IMG/VR virus record: IMGVR_UViG_3300008120_000487
Span: 1-34,910 of that record
Reading direction: 5' to 3' (one strand)
Source: a virus
DNA: 34,910 nucleotides
This document shows positions 19,539 through 26,904 of the stretch, one piece after another. The notes beneath the pieces were generated by a model, which saw only the letters and a program-made list of their open reading frames with translations, was not told the DNA's origin and made no database searches. The translations under genes were made by a program, and so were the position numbers. The first letter of the stretch is position 1, and each line of letters opens with the position of its first letter.

Positions 19539-21095
19539 TTATGCTCCCATCAATAAGAAAGGAGAAATAACATTCTCCCATTTGACACCAGTTGCTGTTG
19601 TGGAGTCGGCAGTTAACACCATGTTATTGCCACCCACACCAATTCTTACAAAAGTATTTGCACCTGTAGCTACAAGCATGTCACCTTTAGTTGTTGCTGT
19701 TGCTTGAGTTACATAATCTGCAGCGACTAATGCAACAAACTGCCAACCAGTCGATGTAAATACTTTCACACGCTGTGACGTTGTATTGAAATACTGAGTT
19801 CCTTGGGTTAAGGCATTACCATCATTATCCACAGTTGGGTCATTAGCAAAAGAACCAAGGAACCTATCATCAAAAGCATCATAAGATGCAGCAGCTGCGG
19901 TAGCACTTGCTGCTGCAGATGAAGCAGAAGTCGCAGCACTTGATGCTGAGGTTGCAGCTGCAGTAGCAGATGTAGCAGCAGAAGCTGCTGAGGTAGCTGC
20001 TGCTGTCTGAGATGTTAATGCGCTAGCAGCAGATGTCGCAGCAGCGGTTTGACTTGTTAGCGCTGAAGCTGCGGATGTTGCTGCTGCAGTTGCAGAAGCT
20101 GCTGCTGATGTTGCGCTTGTCGCTGCGCTTGTAGCAGATGTTGCTGCCGAAGTAGCAGATGTTGCAGCCTGTGCTGCAGATGTTGTTGCCGTAGCAGCTG
20201 AGTTCAAAGCAGTTGTTGCGCTAGCAGCAGCAGAGGTAGCCGAGGTAGCAGCAGCAGTTGCACTTGCTGCAGCACTTGTCGCGCTTGTAGCAGCAGCAGT
20301 TTGGCTAGTCAATGCAGAGGCTGCGGAAGTAGCAGCTGCAGTTTGAGATGCTAATGCACTAGCTGCGCTAGTCGCTGCAGCTGTCTGAGAAGCTAAAGCA
20401 CTAGCTGCTGAAGTAGCAGCAGCGGTGGCTGAGTTTGCAGCGTTTGAAGCTTGAGTGGAAGCGCTTGATGCACTGCCTGCTGCTGCGGTCTGTGATGAAA
20501 GAGCAGATGCTGCAGAGGTTGCAGCAGAAGATGCAGAGGTTGCAGCAGAGCTAGCAGAGATAGCAGCGCTAGATGCAGATGCTGCAGCCGATGCTGTCTG
20601 TGTATCAATGTATGCCTTGGTTGCAGCGTCAGAAGATGAAACTGGTGTAGCCAAATTGGTAATTCTAAATGTAGCTGCATTAAGGTTTGTACCAAGTTGA
20701 GCATCAGATAATGTCTTGCTTGAAAGTGTCTGAGCTCCATTTGTTCCAACTACGTTTCCAGTAACGCCGTGTGCAGTAGTTGCATCTTCGTGCGAACGAG
20801 ATTCGGCAAAGTCGCGGGCAGATACACCATGCTCTACCGTTGCACCGATTGAGTGTGACTTAGATGTTGAACCATCTTCACCGCGGATAACGGTGTATGA
20901 GTTACCTACCTTGCCAGTTACCGTTACGATTTCTTCGTTAGCGGTATCCTTTTCAATAATAAGTGTGAATGGGTACTGCGATGGTAAACCTGTAGCAGCA
21001 GCCAGCGAGAAGCTGGTGCTGGTAGTGCTGGAGTCAACGGCGCTAGAGAGCGTGGTCTTAGCAGCAGTTGAGCTGTAATAACGTGTGATTGCCAT
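19539..21095 (-). CDS. Ala/Ser/Thr-repeat tail fibre (518 aa)
   Basis: Residues 1-160 form an N-terminal beta-rich head (FTLIIEKDTANEEIVTVTGK, YTVIRGEDGSTSKSHSIGAT), probably the attachment domain. Residues about 165-405 are almost only Ala, Ser, Thr with Gln, in 7- and 14-residue units such as SAASALTSQTAAAT. This fits a long trimeric coiled-coil shaft. The C-terminal about 110 residues (FLGSFANDPTVDNDGNAL, GDMLVATGANTFVRIG) form a globular end that often precedes other fibre proteins. It is the first of the fibre genes in transcription order. Confidence 0.85.
   Translation of the reverse strand: MAITRYYSSTAAKTTLSSAVDSSTTSTSFSLAAATGLPSQYPFTLIIEKDTANEEIVTVTGKVGNSYTVIRGEDGSTSKSHSIGATVEHGVSARDFAESRSHEDATTAHGVTGNVVGTNGAQTLSSKTLSDAQLGTNLNAATFRITNLATPVSSSDAATKAYIDTQTASAAASASSAAISASSAATSASSAATSAASALSSQTAAAGSASSASTQASNAANSATAAATSAASALASQTAAATSAASALASQTAAATSAASALTSQTAAATSATSAAASATAAATSATSAAASATTALNSAATATTSAAQAATSATSAATSATSAATSATSAAASATAAATSAASALTSQTAAATSAASALTSQTAAATSAASAATSATAAATSASSAATSASSAAASATAAAASYDAFDDRFLGSFANDPTVDNDGNALTQGTQYFNTTSQRVKVFTSTGWQFVALVAADYVTQATATTKGDMLVATGANTFVRIGVGGNNMVLTADSTTATGVKWENVISPFLLMGA
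19880..20603 (-). repeat. in-frame repeats of the fibre shaft
   Basis: About 720 bases built from degenerate 21-base units (seven codons, mainly Ala, Ser, Thr) with a 42-base higher-order period where Gln-Thr-Ala alternates with Ala-Thr-Ser. Such repeats can change in copy number by recombination, altering shaft length in whole heptads. Confidence 0.75.
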
Positions 21096-21098
21096 TTA

Positions 21099-21998
21099 TT
21101 ACCTCGTATACTGTATGGTGTTTAGGAAGTTTGCTTGCTGCTTTGCAATTTCTTCGGATAGACGTACTGTGTATAACTGGAAGATATACTTTGCAGCAGT
21201 GGTTGATGCTCCAGCTTGTACTGGTTGGTCAAGAGCATCGGCAGATACCGATACAGCGCTGACCTTTCCAGGGTCTACTGTTGATAGTAGACGATACATA
21301 GCACCAAGACGTACAACATCTTCGCAGGAAGATGGCAGCCCAGATACTGTTAATTCTTGATTATCTGTAATGGTTGTTGGAAACTTTGTGTATTGCACGT
21401 TGACCGTGCGACCAGGCATAGGTGCTTCGTTGAGAATCAAAGCTTGCTTTATGCTTGAAGTAGCAGTGTCATAATAATTTTTGTCTACGCGATAGCGTTT
21501 AATTAACTGCCATACTCCAGTTGAATCTGGCACATCCCATGAGATACCAACAATATCTTCTGTAGCGTCTGGCAAAATATATGAATAATCGGAGCCATTA
21601 AATGTAAATGTATGGCTTGCTATGCAAGGGAAATTCATTCCCTTAATTGTTTCTAAGATAGCCCGCTTGACCTGAGTCCGCGGGAAAATTGGATTGTTAC
21701 GTACTACTGAGCCAGACGGATGACTTGTTCGTGTAGTGCCACGCCAGCCACGTCCTACTGGGTTGCCTTCAGTACCAAGGATTTGGATAGTACCGCTGGC
21801 TGCGATTGCCTTCTTAGCGTAAAGCAACTCATCGTCAATCTCGACGATACCCTTACTTAATGAGGTGACATCATCTACGGAGATGGTAACGGCGCTAGAT
21901 GAAATCTCGCTTGTTATGATTGTGACCGATTCCTGGTTCTTTACATAGGAATTGATTTCAGCAATAGTCTGCTCGGTCAGTTGGTTTAGCGTTGCCAT
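21099..21998 (-). CDS. putative connector/adaptor or tail protein (299 aa)
   Basis: The 299-aa product has a Thr/Ser-rich N-terminal beta region (VTIITSEISSSAVTISVDDV, LLYAKKAIAASG, RGWRGTTRTSHPSGS), a central helix (FPRTQVKRAILETIKGMNFP) and a long C-terminal helical part (VVRLGAMYRLLSTVDPGKVS). Its size, and its position between the capsid-proximal small genes and the fibre genes, fit a head-tail connector or upper tail protein of a short-tailed phage. This is inference from context. It has no enzymatic motif. Confidence 0.6.
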   Translation of the reverse strand: MATLNQLTEQTIAEINSYVKNQESVTIITSEISSSAVTISVDDVTSLSKGIVEIDDELLYAKKAIAASGTIQILGTEGNPVGRGWRGTTRTSHPSGSVVRNNPIFPRTQVKRAILETIKGMNFPCIASHTFTFNGSDYSYILPDATEDIVGISWDVPDSTGVWQLIKRYRVDKNYYDTATSSIKQALILNEAPMPGRTVNVQYTKFPTTITDNQELTVSGLPSSCEDVVRLGAMYRLLSTVDPGKVSAVSVSADALDQPVQAGASTTAAKYIFQLYTVRLSEEIAKQQANFLNTIQYTR

Positions 21999-22252
21999 TA
22001 TGCTTGCGCTGCCCTTCCGATAGTGTCAGATACTCTGACTGCTTTTTGTATATCTTTCATTTTGGTAGAAGCTGGTTGAATACCAAGTTTGCGTGCATCA
22101 CGGTAAGCGCTTAACTCTCTGTCAGTATTCTTGATTGCAGCAGCAACTGGTTCGTTACTGATAGCAATGTTTGATGCTCTTAAGCATTCACCCCATGACT
22201 CATGGTCTTGGGTCTTGCATCCACTTCTACACTTCGACAATGTATTCACCAT
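21998..22252 (-). CDS. conserved small virion-region protein (84 aa)
   Basis: The N-terminus (KCRSGCKTQDHESWGECLR) has three cysteines with spacing C-x3-C-x10-C, followed by a conserved ISNEPVAAAIKNTDRELSAY and RKLGIQPASTKMKDIQKAV. I recognise the pattern CRSGCKTQDHxSWGECL from marine and freshwater phage genomes, but know of no function. It overlaps the preceding gene by 26 bases and the next by one. A small structural or metal-binding role is possible. Confidence 0.7.
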   Translation of the reverse strand: MVNTLSKCRSGCKTQDHESWGECLRASNIAISNEPVAAAIKNTDRELSAYRDARKLGIQPASTKMKDIQKAVRVSDTIGRAAQA

Positions 22253-22484
22253 ATCCAGCAGCAGTTAACTCTGCTGCTTCTGCATCTGTTATTGGGTTGT
22301 CGTAACCGCCACGCAATACTCGTGCATAGTCAGCAAGCGTGCTGTCTTGTGGTGAAACAATTGTTGACCAAACACCACTGGTGCTTTTAACAACCGTCTT
22401 ACCCCATGGGTATGAAACAAACCAAAGGTCATTTTCCATACCTAGTTTGATTCTCATGGTTGGTCCACGAAATATCTTTGCCAT
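22227..22484 (-). CDS. small hypothetical protein (85 aa)
   Basis: I place the start at the ATG at 22484, which overlaps the preceding stop (TAATG). An ATG two codons earlier lacks that coupling. The 85-aa product has a beta-rich first half (MRIKLGMENDLWFVSYPWGK, WSTIVSPQDSTLADY) and a short helical end (DAEAAELTAAGYGEYIVEV) whose last part is acidic. It could be a capsid decoration or connector part by position only. Confidence 0.65.
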   Translation of the reverse strand: MAKIFRGPTMRIKLGMENDLWFVSYPWGKTVVKSTSGVWSTIVSPQDSTLADYARVLRGGYDNPITDAEAAELTAAGYGEYIVEV

Positions 22485-22759
22485 TACCATTTAGCCTTGT
22501 CTGCCCAGTACGCTGCTGACATAGGACCCTTGGCAATGTTCTTAGCATGACGAGCCTTAAAAGATTGACGACGTTGGCGATAGGCTTTACCTTCGCCTGC
22601 TTTTTGTGGTGAACCACTAACACCTTGTTGACCAAAGCGAATAGTCTTTACTTGTGAGCCAGACTTGGCTACAACCACATGAGATTTAGTCGGATGGTTC
22701 GGAGTACGCTTAGGCTTGTTGTATCCCGCTACCCCTGCCCTCTTTAGTCTTGGGTCCAT
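22484..22759 (-). CDS. basic conserved small protein (91 aa)
   Basis: The start is the ATG at 22759 with GGAGAG upstream. A TTG 18 bases earlier is possible but has a poorer signal. The product is rich in Lys and Arg, with KSHVVVAKSGSQVKTIRFGQ, then YRQRRQSFKARHAKNIAKG and MSAAYWADKAKW. This pattern (KTIRFGQQGVSG...SFKARHAKNI) recurs in phage genomes and I cannot give a function. It overlaps the previous gene by 50 bases. A nucleic-acid-binding virion role fits its charge. Confidence 0.75.
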   Translation of the reverse strand: MDPRLKRAGVAGYNKPKRTPNHPTKSHVVVAKSGSQVKTIRFGQQGVSGSPQKAGEGKAYRQRRQSFKARHAKNIAKGPMSAAYWADKAKW

Positions 22760-22889
22760 TCTTTTTATACTCTCCAACTTTTCCTAGTACCGATTGGATT
22801 CGTCCATCTTTTCGGAGGCGTACCACCATGCCATCCTTAATCTGTATCGGGTTAAAGCCATGATGCGACTTGTATTTACCCGACGACAT
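22710..22889 (-). CDS. small basic protein (59 aa)
   Basis: A 59-aa frame between the DUF6496-like gene and the 91-aa basic gene. Its ATG overlaps the preceding TAA (TAATG). The product, beginning MSSGKYKSHHGFNPIQIKDG, has a short beta part (GMVVRLRKDGRIQSVLGK) and a Lys-rich tail. Its end overlaps the start of the next gene by 50 bases. It has no known relative that I can name. The continuous coupling through five genes supports it. Confidence 0.65.
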   Translation of the reverse strand: MSSGKYKSHHGFNPIQIKDGMVVRLRKDGRIQSVLGKVGEYKKNGPKTKEGRGSGIQQA

Positions 22890-23065
22890 TACTTCTTCTT
22901 TACTTTAGGCTTCTTGACTCCAGGTTTCTTTTTAGCCATTCCAGCCTCGCTCATTGCAATAGCAACAGCCTGCTTGCGTGACTTGACAACTGGTCCTTTT
23001 TTGCCTGAATGCAGAGTTCCTCTTTTGAACTCGCCCATTACTTTTTCTACTTTATTCTTTTTCAT
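22889..23065 (-). CDS. DUF6496-like small basic protein (58 aa)
   Basis: The central sequence KVMGEFKRGTLHSGKKGPVV followed by KSRKQAVAIAMSEAGM matches the small DUF6496-type pattern found in phages and bacteria. Its function is unknown. I chose the ATG at 23065, one base after the upstream 16-aa gene. The frame is open to a GTG at 23092, but that would run through the tiny gene. The ending, KKKPGVKKPKVKKK, is a strongly basic tail suited to nucleic acid binding. Confidence 0.75.
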   Translation of the reverse strand: MKKNKVEKVMGEFKRGTLHSGKKGPVVKSRKQAVAIAMSEAGMAKKKPGVKKPKVKKK

Positions 23066-23066
23066 A

Positions 23067-23117
23067 CTAGCACTTGCACTTTGCCTTGCCACACTTCTTG
23101 CACTTTTTTGCTGGCAT
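23067..23117 (-). CDS. possible 16-aa Cys-rich microprotein
   Basis: A 16-codon frame reading MPAKKCKKCGKAKCKC and ending one base before the next ATG. Four cysteines in a CxxC-x4-CxC arrangement, separated by lysines, could hold one zinc ion. A weak AAAGG lies upstream. It fills the whole gap between two coupled genes, which is the main reason to believe it is translated. So short a frame could still be a chance arrangement. Confidence 0.4.
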   Translation of the reverse strand: MPAKKCKKCGKAKCKC

Positions 23118-23118
23118 G

Positions 23119-23253
23119 TTACTTACCTTTCTTAATTTTCTTTGGAGGAGTTTTCTTGGTTGGCTTGGTATATCCCATGCCAGGTAGAATTACGTCGTAA
23201 TCTGGTGGAAGCTTTGGCTTCTTACCTTTAATAGTTGGCTTCTTAACTGCCAT
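23119..23253 (-). CDS. small basic protein (44 aa)
   Basis: A 44-aa frame starting at a TAATG overlap with the 66-aa gene and ending just before the 16-aa frame. The product begins MAVKKPTIKGKKPKLPPDYD and ends in a Lys-rich KKTPPKKIKKGK, with one short hydrophobic part (VILPGMGY). Pro/Lys-rich small proteins of this kind may bind DNA or capsid surfaces. No family is recognised. Confidence 0.6.
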   Translation of the reverse strand: MAVKKPTIKGKKPKLPPDYDVILPGMGYTKPTKKTPPKKIKKGK

Positions 23254-23453
23254 TATTCTGTATCCTTTTCCATGAACTCTGGTTCATCTAGTTCCCAATC
23301 AGGAAGGTGACGGACCATAAGTTCCCACGCTTCACCTTCGGTAAATCCTGCCTGTGCAAACGAGTTGTATAACTCGTGTGCTTGTATTGCATATTCTTGT
23401 AATGGCGTGAAGAAATCAAGTGGTAACTCTTCAGCCTTCTTCTTCTTTGCCAT
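23253..23453 (-). CDS. small acidic helical protein (66 aa)
   Basis: The first gene after the major capsid protein. The 66-aa product starts with a basic MAKKKKAEELP, then LQEYAIQAHELYNSFAQAGF and TEGEAWELMVRHLPDW, two helices with many aromatic and acidic residues, and ends acidic. I have seen similar short 'FTPLQEYA...ELY' proteins after phage capsid genes, with unknown function. It is preceded by a stem-loop between it and the capsid gene, and coupled to the next gene. Confidence 0.7.
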   Translation of the reverse strand: MAKKKKAEELPLDFFTPLQEYAIQAHELYNSFAQAGFTEGEAWELMVRHLPDWELDEPEFMEKDTE

Positions 23454-23468
23454 TTAACTCCCTATGTG

Positions 23469-23494
23469 AGAAGGGGCGGTTTCCCGCCCCTTCT
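23469..23494 (-). terminator. GNRA-capped hairpin after the major capsid gene
   Basis: A perfect 11-bp stem (AGAAGGGGCGG with CCGCCCCTTCT) with a GAAA tetraloop in the minus-strand RNA, 11 bases after the capsid stop. The following bases are not T-rich, so it is more likely a partial attenuator or an RNA-stability element that keeps capsid expression higher than downstream genes. Confidence 0.6.
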
Positions 23495-23504
23495 ACTAAG
23501 TAAA

Positions 23505-24482
23505 CTACGCAGTTGCGATGCTTGACTTGGTCTGGATGACATAACGTGCTTCCTTGCGGTAGACGTTCCATCCGAGTAGACCCTTCCAACCCGCTGGGCG
23601 GAAGCGCATCAACTTGTCAGTTACTGGACCGATAACGGTCTTTGGCTCATAAGAAACAGCTTCAACAAGAGCCTGCTTACCAAGGATGACAGTTGCATAA
23701 ACCTTGGATGTACCAGAACCAGAAATGGATTCTGCACGTGGAGTTTCGATATAACGAACCTGGTCGTAGATACCGATTTCACCGTTCCAGAGGTTAGCTA
23801 CGCCAGCCTCAGTGTAGGTGTGTGGGAGCTGCCATGAAACATTTCCAGCAGTTGCTGCTTCCGAACGAAGGTCGAAAGATACATCTGGGTGGATAAGTGC
23901 TGTATAGAAGCCACCGTCACGTGGTTGTACAGATGCGCCACGAAGCTTTGCAACAGCCTTGCGAGCAAGTGCTGCAGAGATATATGGAGCAGTTGTGCTT
24001 GAGGATACGTTCTCACCGTTGATGGTTGTTTCATCAGCAGAAGTGGTTCCTGTGAAACGACCTGTTGCAAGAGATGTTAGCTTCGCCCATACGAGTGAAT
24101 CTAGTGAATCACGCATGTTGAATGAGAGCATGTCTGCAACTGCAGGGTCGATTGCTGAGATTGACTCAAGAGCAAGACGCTCAGTTGTGATTACAGCATT
24201 GCCGTACTCATCAACAGTTACGTTCACCTTATCGGTGTTGTTTAGTGTAACTGCATCTGGGTCTTGTGTCTGAGTTAGTGCGGTTGTCGCACGTGATAGG
24301 TCCTTGTAGACCTGGAAGACGACGGTGTTACCTGGGTTTGTCACATCGACTGGGCGCTTGTCCGCAAACTTACGGAACATTGGCTCAGAGCGAAGGTTAA
24401 ACTCAATGTACTTGTCATACGCCGTCTGAATCAAGTTCGACATCGTTGATGTCGTAGTTGATGTAGCTGGTGTAGTAGGCAT
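23505..24482 (-). CDS. major capsid protein, N4-gp56 family (325 aa)
   Basis: The protein opens with a Thr/Ser-rich tail, then SNLIQTAYDKYIEFNLRSEP and MFRKFADKRPVDVTNPGNTV with VVFQVYKDLS, the signature start of the N4-gp56 family of major capsid proteins. The middle (ITTERLALESISAIDPAVAD) and the C-terminal YVIQTKSS ending fit the HK97-like fold. The length is usual for the family. It follows the scaffold gene and is expected to be the most abundant virion protein. A stem-loop follows its stop. Confidence 0.92.
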   Translation of the reverse strand: MPTTPATSTTTSTMSNLIQTAYDKYIEFNLRSEPMFRKFADKRPVDVTNPGNTVVFQVYKDLSRATTALTQTQDPDAVTLNNTDKVNVTVDEYGNAVITTERLALESISAIDPAVADMLSFNMRDSLDSLVWAKLTSLATGRFTGTTSADETTINGENVSSSTTAPYISAALARKAVAKLRGASVQPRDGGFYTALIHPDVSFDLRSEAATAGNVSWQLPHTYTEAGVANLWNGEIGIYDQVRYIETPRAESISGSGTSKVYATVILGKQALVEAVSYEPKTVIGPVTDKLMRFRPAGWKGLLGWNVYRKEARYVIQTKSSIATA

Positions 24483-24516
24483 GATTTCCTTCTAATTAGG
24501 TTGACTTGTGGACTTG

Positions 24517-24969
24517 TCAGCCTTTGAGTAGTTTTGATAACTCCTCTGGAGAACCAGCATTCGCAATTCGCGAAGCTAGGTCGTTGCCCACATATGGGTC
24601 AACTTCTCCATCGTCAAAGCCTGACATTTGCTCAAATGCTTGAGCGTCGGGGGACGGTGTCCCCTCTTCTTCAATGGCTTCAATACCGAAAGCCTCACCG
24701 TATTCGTTTAGCCATTCGGCTACAGCATCCTCATCTGCTTCAATATCATCTGGGATGAATTGAGCAATTCGTGGATTGAGTCCAAAACTTTCTAAGATTT
24801 CCCCTACAGATGCTTCGTGACTTAGTGTTGTGTACTCTGCAAGAATTTCATCGCGTTCCTTAACTTGCTTCTGGAGCGCATCGATTTGCTTGCGAAGTTT
24901 CTTTACTAGGTCAGTTCCACTGCCGTAGTCTTCATCTTCCATTTCGTACTCGTTGTATTCTTCTGCCAT
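24517..24969 (-). CDS. capsid scaffold protein (150 aa)
   Basis: I chose the ATG at 24969 because GGGAG lies just upstream. The frame is open to 25074, but that part holds the leader hairpin. The 150-aa product is very acidic (EEYNEYEMEDEDYGSG), with a coiled coil (LVKKLRKQIDALQKQVKERD) and a short basic C-terminus (PEELSKLLKG). A coiled coil, acidic character and location immediately before the capsid gene are typical of phage scaffolding proteins, which guide procapsid assembly and leave the head. Confidence 0.85.
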   Translation of the reverse strand: MAEEYNEYEMEDEDYGSGTDLVKKLRKQIDALQKQVKERDEILAEYTTLSHEASVGEILESFGLNPRIAQFIPDDIEADEDAVAEWLNEYGEAFGIEAIEEEGTPSPDAQAFEQMSGFDDGEVDPYVGNDLASRIANAGSPEELSKLLKG

Positions 24970-24991
24970 TGTTTCTCCCTTATTAGTAGTT

Positions 24992-25008
24992 AAACCCTCT
25001 TCGGGTTT
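24992..25008 (-). promoter_or_regulatory. leader hairpin before the scaffold gene
   Basis: AAACCC-GAAGA-GGGTTT in the minus-strand RNA, a 6-bp stem 22 bases before the scaffold start. No long T-run follows. It could be a stability element or a weak terminator of the upstream gene. The 140-base gap 24970-25109 is the longest non-coding stretch in the virion operon. Confidence 0.45.
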
Positions 25009-25065
25009 TGCACCACACGTACTCCTCAGCAGGGGTACTGATTCGTAGACGTGATGACTTCCAGA

Positions 25066-25071
25066 CTTATA
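25066..25071 (-). promoter_or_regulatory. possible extended -10 element for scaffold/capsid
   Basis: The minus strand reads TGTGTATAAG, an extended -10-like sequence (TATAAG at 25071-25066), about 100 bases before the scaffold ATG and within the only sizeable gap of the operon. No clear -35 is visible. A 6-bp inverted repeat (GTGATG...CATCAC, 25051-25079) flanks it. This is a weak call. Confidence 0.3.
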
Positions 25072-25109
25072 CACATCACCAGGGCTGGACGGTCTGGGAC
25101 GGAATCTAA

Positions 25110-26900
25110 TTAAACGTCAGGATTTCTTAAACGAGAACCCAACGATGTTTTGTCAAGAGCACTTCGTTGCTGGAACTTAGCGCGTTCTTTAGATGCAAGC
25201 TTCTTGGTTTTAATACCAACTTCAGCACCGCCAGCAAGAGCTAGCGCTTCACGTGCTAGGTCTTCTGTACCAGCAGTTTCACCGTATAGCTGCATCAAGC
25301 GACGGTAATCTTCTTGGTCACGAGCTGCACCTTGGAATGCACGTTCTGCTGCATCAGCCTTACCTGCTGCTCGGATTTCTTCTCCGAATTGTTCAGTGAT
25401 ACCACCCATGCCTGCACGTGTAGCTGCGCCTCCAACTTCAGCAACCTGGTAACGGCGCTGTAGTTCTGGCGTGGTGTATGTAAACCTAGAGTCAATTGCT
25501 CGGAATGCTTTATCTGGGTCTAGCAAATAGGCGACCATGTCACCTTCTGACCAACCGTAATATGACTTCAAAGCATCTTTAATATTCTGGTCTGCATCCT
25601 GCAAAGCACGCTTTGCTATGTTGACACGCTCACTAACTTCAGCAACTGAAGTTCCAAGCTCGCCAATCATCTTAGTAAAGTCTTCTTGTTGGTCATAGAA
25701 ATAACTAGGTAGACCAGCCTCAGACATAATCTCTTTGTATGCAATCTCTGTCTGGATATATTCTGCTGGTTTAAGAAGTCTATCTCCTGGCAAGCCTTTG
25801 CCTTCCGCCATACGCTTTCTAATAATTTCGTTAGCAGCAAATCTTGTTTTATATGCGTCGCTTGTGTAAATACTATTAAGAACCTGTGCCTCAGTTGGCA
25901 TGATATTGTCTTCGTATACCTTGTCAACAGTATCCATCAAAGACTTAATAAAGTCATCACCAAGACCAGTATTCTCAAACATCTTCATTACTGAATCGCG
26001 AGCGCCGAAGTCCTTGTATGATTCAATCACTCTACCTTGTGAACCATCAGACATGACTTCTACAACTTCAACAACGCCACCAGTTTTACGAACCGTGCGT
26101 GTGCCTACAACTTTTGGCTTTGCAGCTTCAGCTGCAGCAGCAGCCTGCTGTGCAGCAAGTTGTTCAGTTAAAGCTTTGATTTGGTCAAGAATTGCTTGTT
26201 GCGCTGCATCGGCTGGACCTGAACCACCAGCTCCTGCGCTAACGCCACCACCAGTTACTGTTGTATCTGCGCCAGTAGAACCGCCAGTAGAACCACCAGT
26301 GCTACCACCAGTATCCCCACCAGTATCCCCACCAGTATCCCCACCAGTATCCCCACCAGTGTCACCACCAGTGTCACCGCCAGTGTCACCGCCAGTACCA
26401 TCATCACCTTTTGCACCAGCTGCAGCAGCTGCATCAGCATTTGCTTTTTTAATTCTTTCTAGTTCAGCTTTAGCTAAAGCTAAATCGTATGCTGCTTCCT
26501 CCTGAAGTTTGCGTGCTTCTATCTGGGCAGGAGATAAACCAGTGACTGGGTCACGCGTGTAATAAAGGTCAGTCTGAGCATCCTTTGCCTTTGCTTGAGA
26601 TTGTTCATCTACTATTTGGTCAATCTTTGCAGCCTTAGCTGCTGCTGCGTTTTGTTCTTTTTCTGTTGCTCCTGCTGGCTTACCACTAGAAGTAGCTTTA
26701 GGAGCCTGTGCAGCTTTAGCCAGTGCCTGACTTCTCTCGTCTACTATCTGGTCAATCCTGGTCGCTTTGGCTGCAGCAGCATTCTGTTCTTTTTCTGTTG
26801 CTCCTGCTGGTCTACCACTGGCAGCAGTTTGCACTGCTTGGACAGATTCGTAGAAGCTATCGCCTCCACCATCCATCATCATTACATCATATCTTGGCAT
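25110..26900 (-). CDS. virion protein with tandem and GGDT repeats (596 aa)
   Basis: Residues about 29-59 and 73-103 are a 44-residue-period tandem repeat (PAGATEKEQNAAAAKA, then IDQIVDE). Residues about 168-215 are a Gly-Gly-Asp-Thr / Gly-Gly-Ser-Thr linker. The C-terminal half is helical (RVNIAKRALQDADQNIKDAL; FRAIDSRFTYTTPELQRRYQ; AERAFQGAARDQEDYRRLMQ). No enzyme motif is seen. It lies directly upstream of the scaffold. Together with the next two genes it fits a set of internal or ejection proteins of a short-tailed phage, though a tail-associated role is also possible. Confidence 0.7.
   Translation of the reverse strand: MPRYDVMMMDGGGDSFYESVQAVQTAASGRPAGATEKEQNAAAAKATRIDQIVDERSQALAKAAQAPKATSSGKPAGATEKEQNAAAAKAAKIDQIVDEQSQAKAKDAQTDLYYTRDPVTGLSPAQIEARKLQEEAAYDLALAKAELERIKKANADAAAAAGAKGDDGTGGDTGGDTGGDTGGDTGGDTGGDTGGDTGGSTGGSTGGSTGADTTVTGGGVSAGAGGSGPADAAQQAILDQIKALTEQLAAQQAAAAAEAAKPKVVGTRTVRKTGGVVEVVEVMSDGSQGRVIESYKDFGARDSVMKMFENTGLGDDFIKSLMDTVDKVYEDNIMPTEAQVLNSIYTSDAYKTRFAANEIIRKRMAEGKGLPGDRLLKPAEYIQTEIAYKEIMSEAGLPSYFYDQQEDFTKMIGELGTSVAEVSERVNIAKRALQDADQNIKDALKSYYGWSEGDMVAYLLDPDKAFRAIDSRFTYTTPELQRRYQVAEVGGAATRAGMGGITEQFGEEIRAAGKADAAERAFQGAARDQEDYRRLMQLYGETAGTEDLAREALALAGGAEVGIKTKKLASKERAKFQQRSALDKTSLGSRLRNPDV
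26258..26399 (-). repeat. 12-bp tandem repeats encoding GGDT/GGST linker
   Basis: About eleven head-to-tail 12-base units encoding Gly-Gly-Asp-Thr then Gly-Gly-Ser-Thr, in phase with the gene, so copy-number change would keep the reading frame. Codon use within the array is nearly uniform, consistent with recent expansion. Confidence 0.85.
26592..26816 (-). repeat. 132-bp-period internal duplication
   Basis: Two related segments, about 26724-26816 and 26592-26684, offset by 132 bases (44 codons). They encode the N-terminal tandem unit of the 596-aa protein. The DNA is similar but not identical, so the duplication is older than the 12-base linker expansion. Confidence 0.7.
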
Positions 26901-26904
26901 TTAT

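Noticed and set aside
20393-20749. 118-codon Leu/His-rich minus-strand frame
   Set aside because: It is an out-of-frame reading of the Ala/Ser/Thr fibre repeats.
19206-21095. Possible diversity-generating retroelement target in fibre genes
   Set aside because: No reverse transcriptase or template/variable repeat pair with adenine-specific changes is seen in the window.
24970-25074. Longer N-terminus for the scaffold protein
   Set aside because: It would include the leader hairpin region and reads as unrelated residues. The ATG at 24969 has a well-placed GGGAG.
26258-26399. Possible CRISPR-like array
   Set aside because: The 12-base units are head-to-tail without spacers and encode an in-frame linker.
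25900-26505. 201-codon plus-strand frame with Pro-Pro-Val-Ser repeats
   Set aside because: The repeats are the reverse complement of the Gly-Gly-Asp-Thr linker. The frame has no initiation signal and lies fully within the 596-aa gene.
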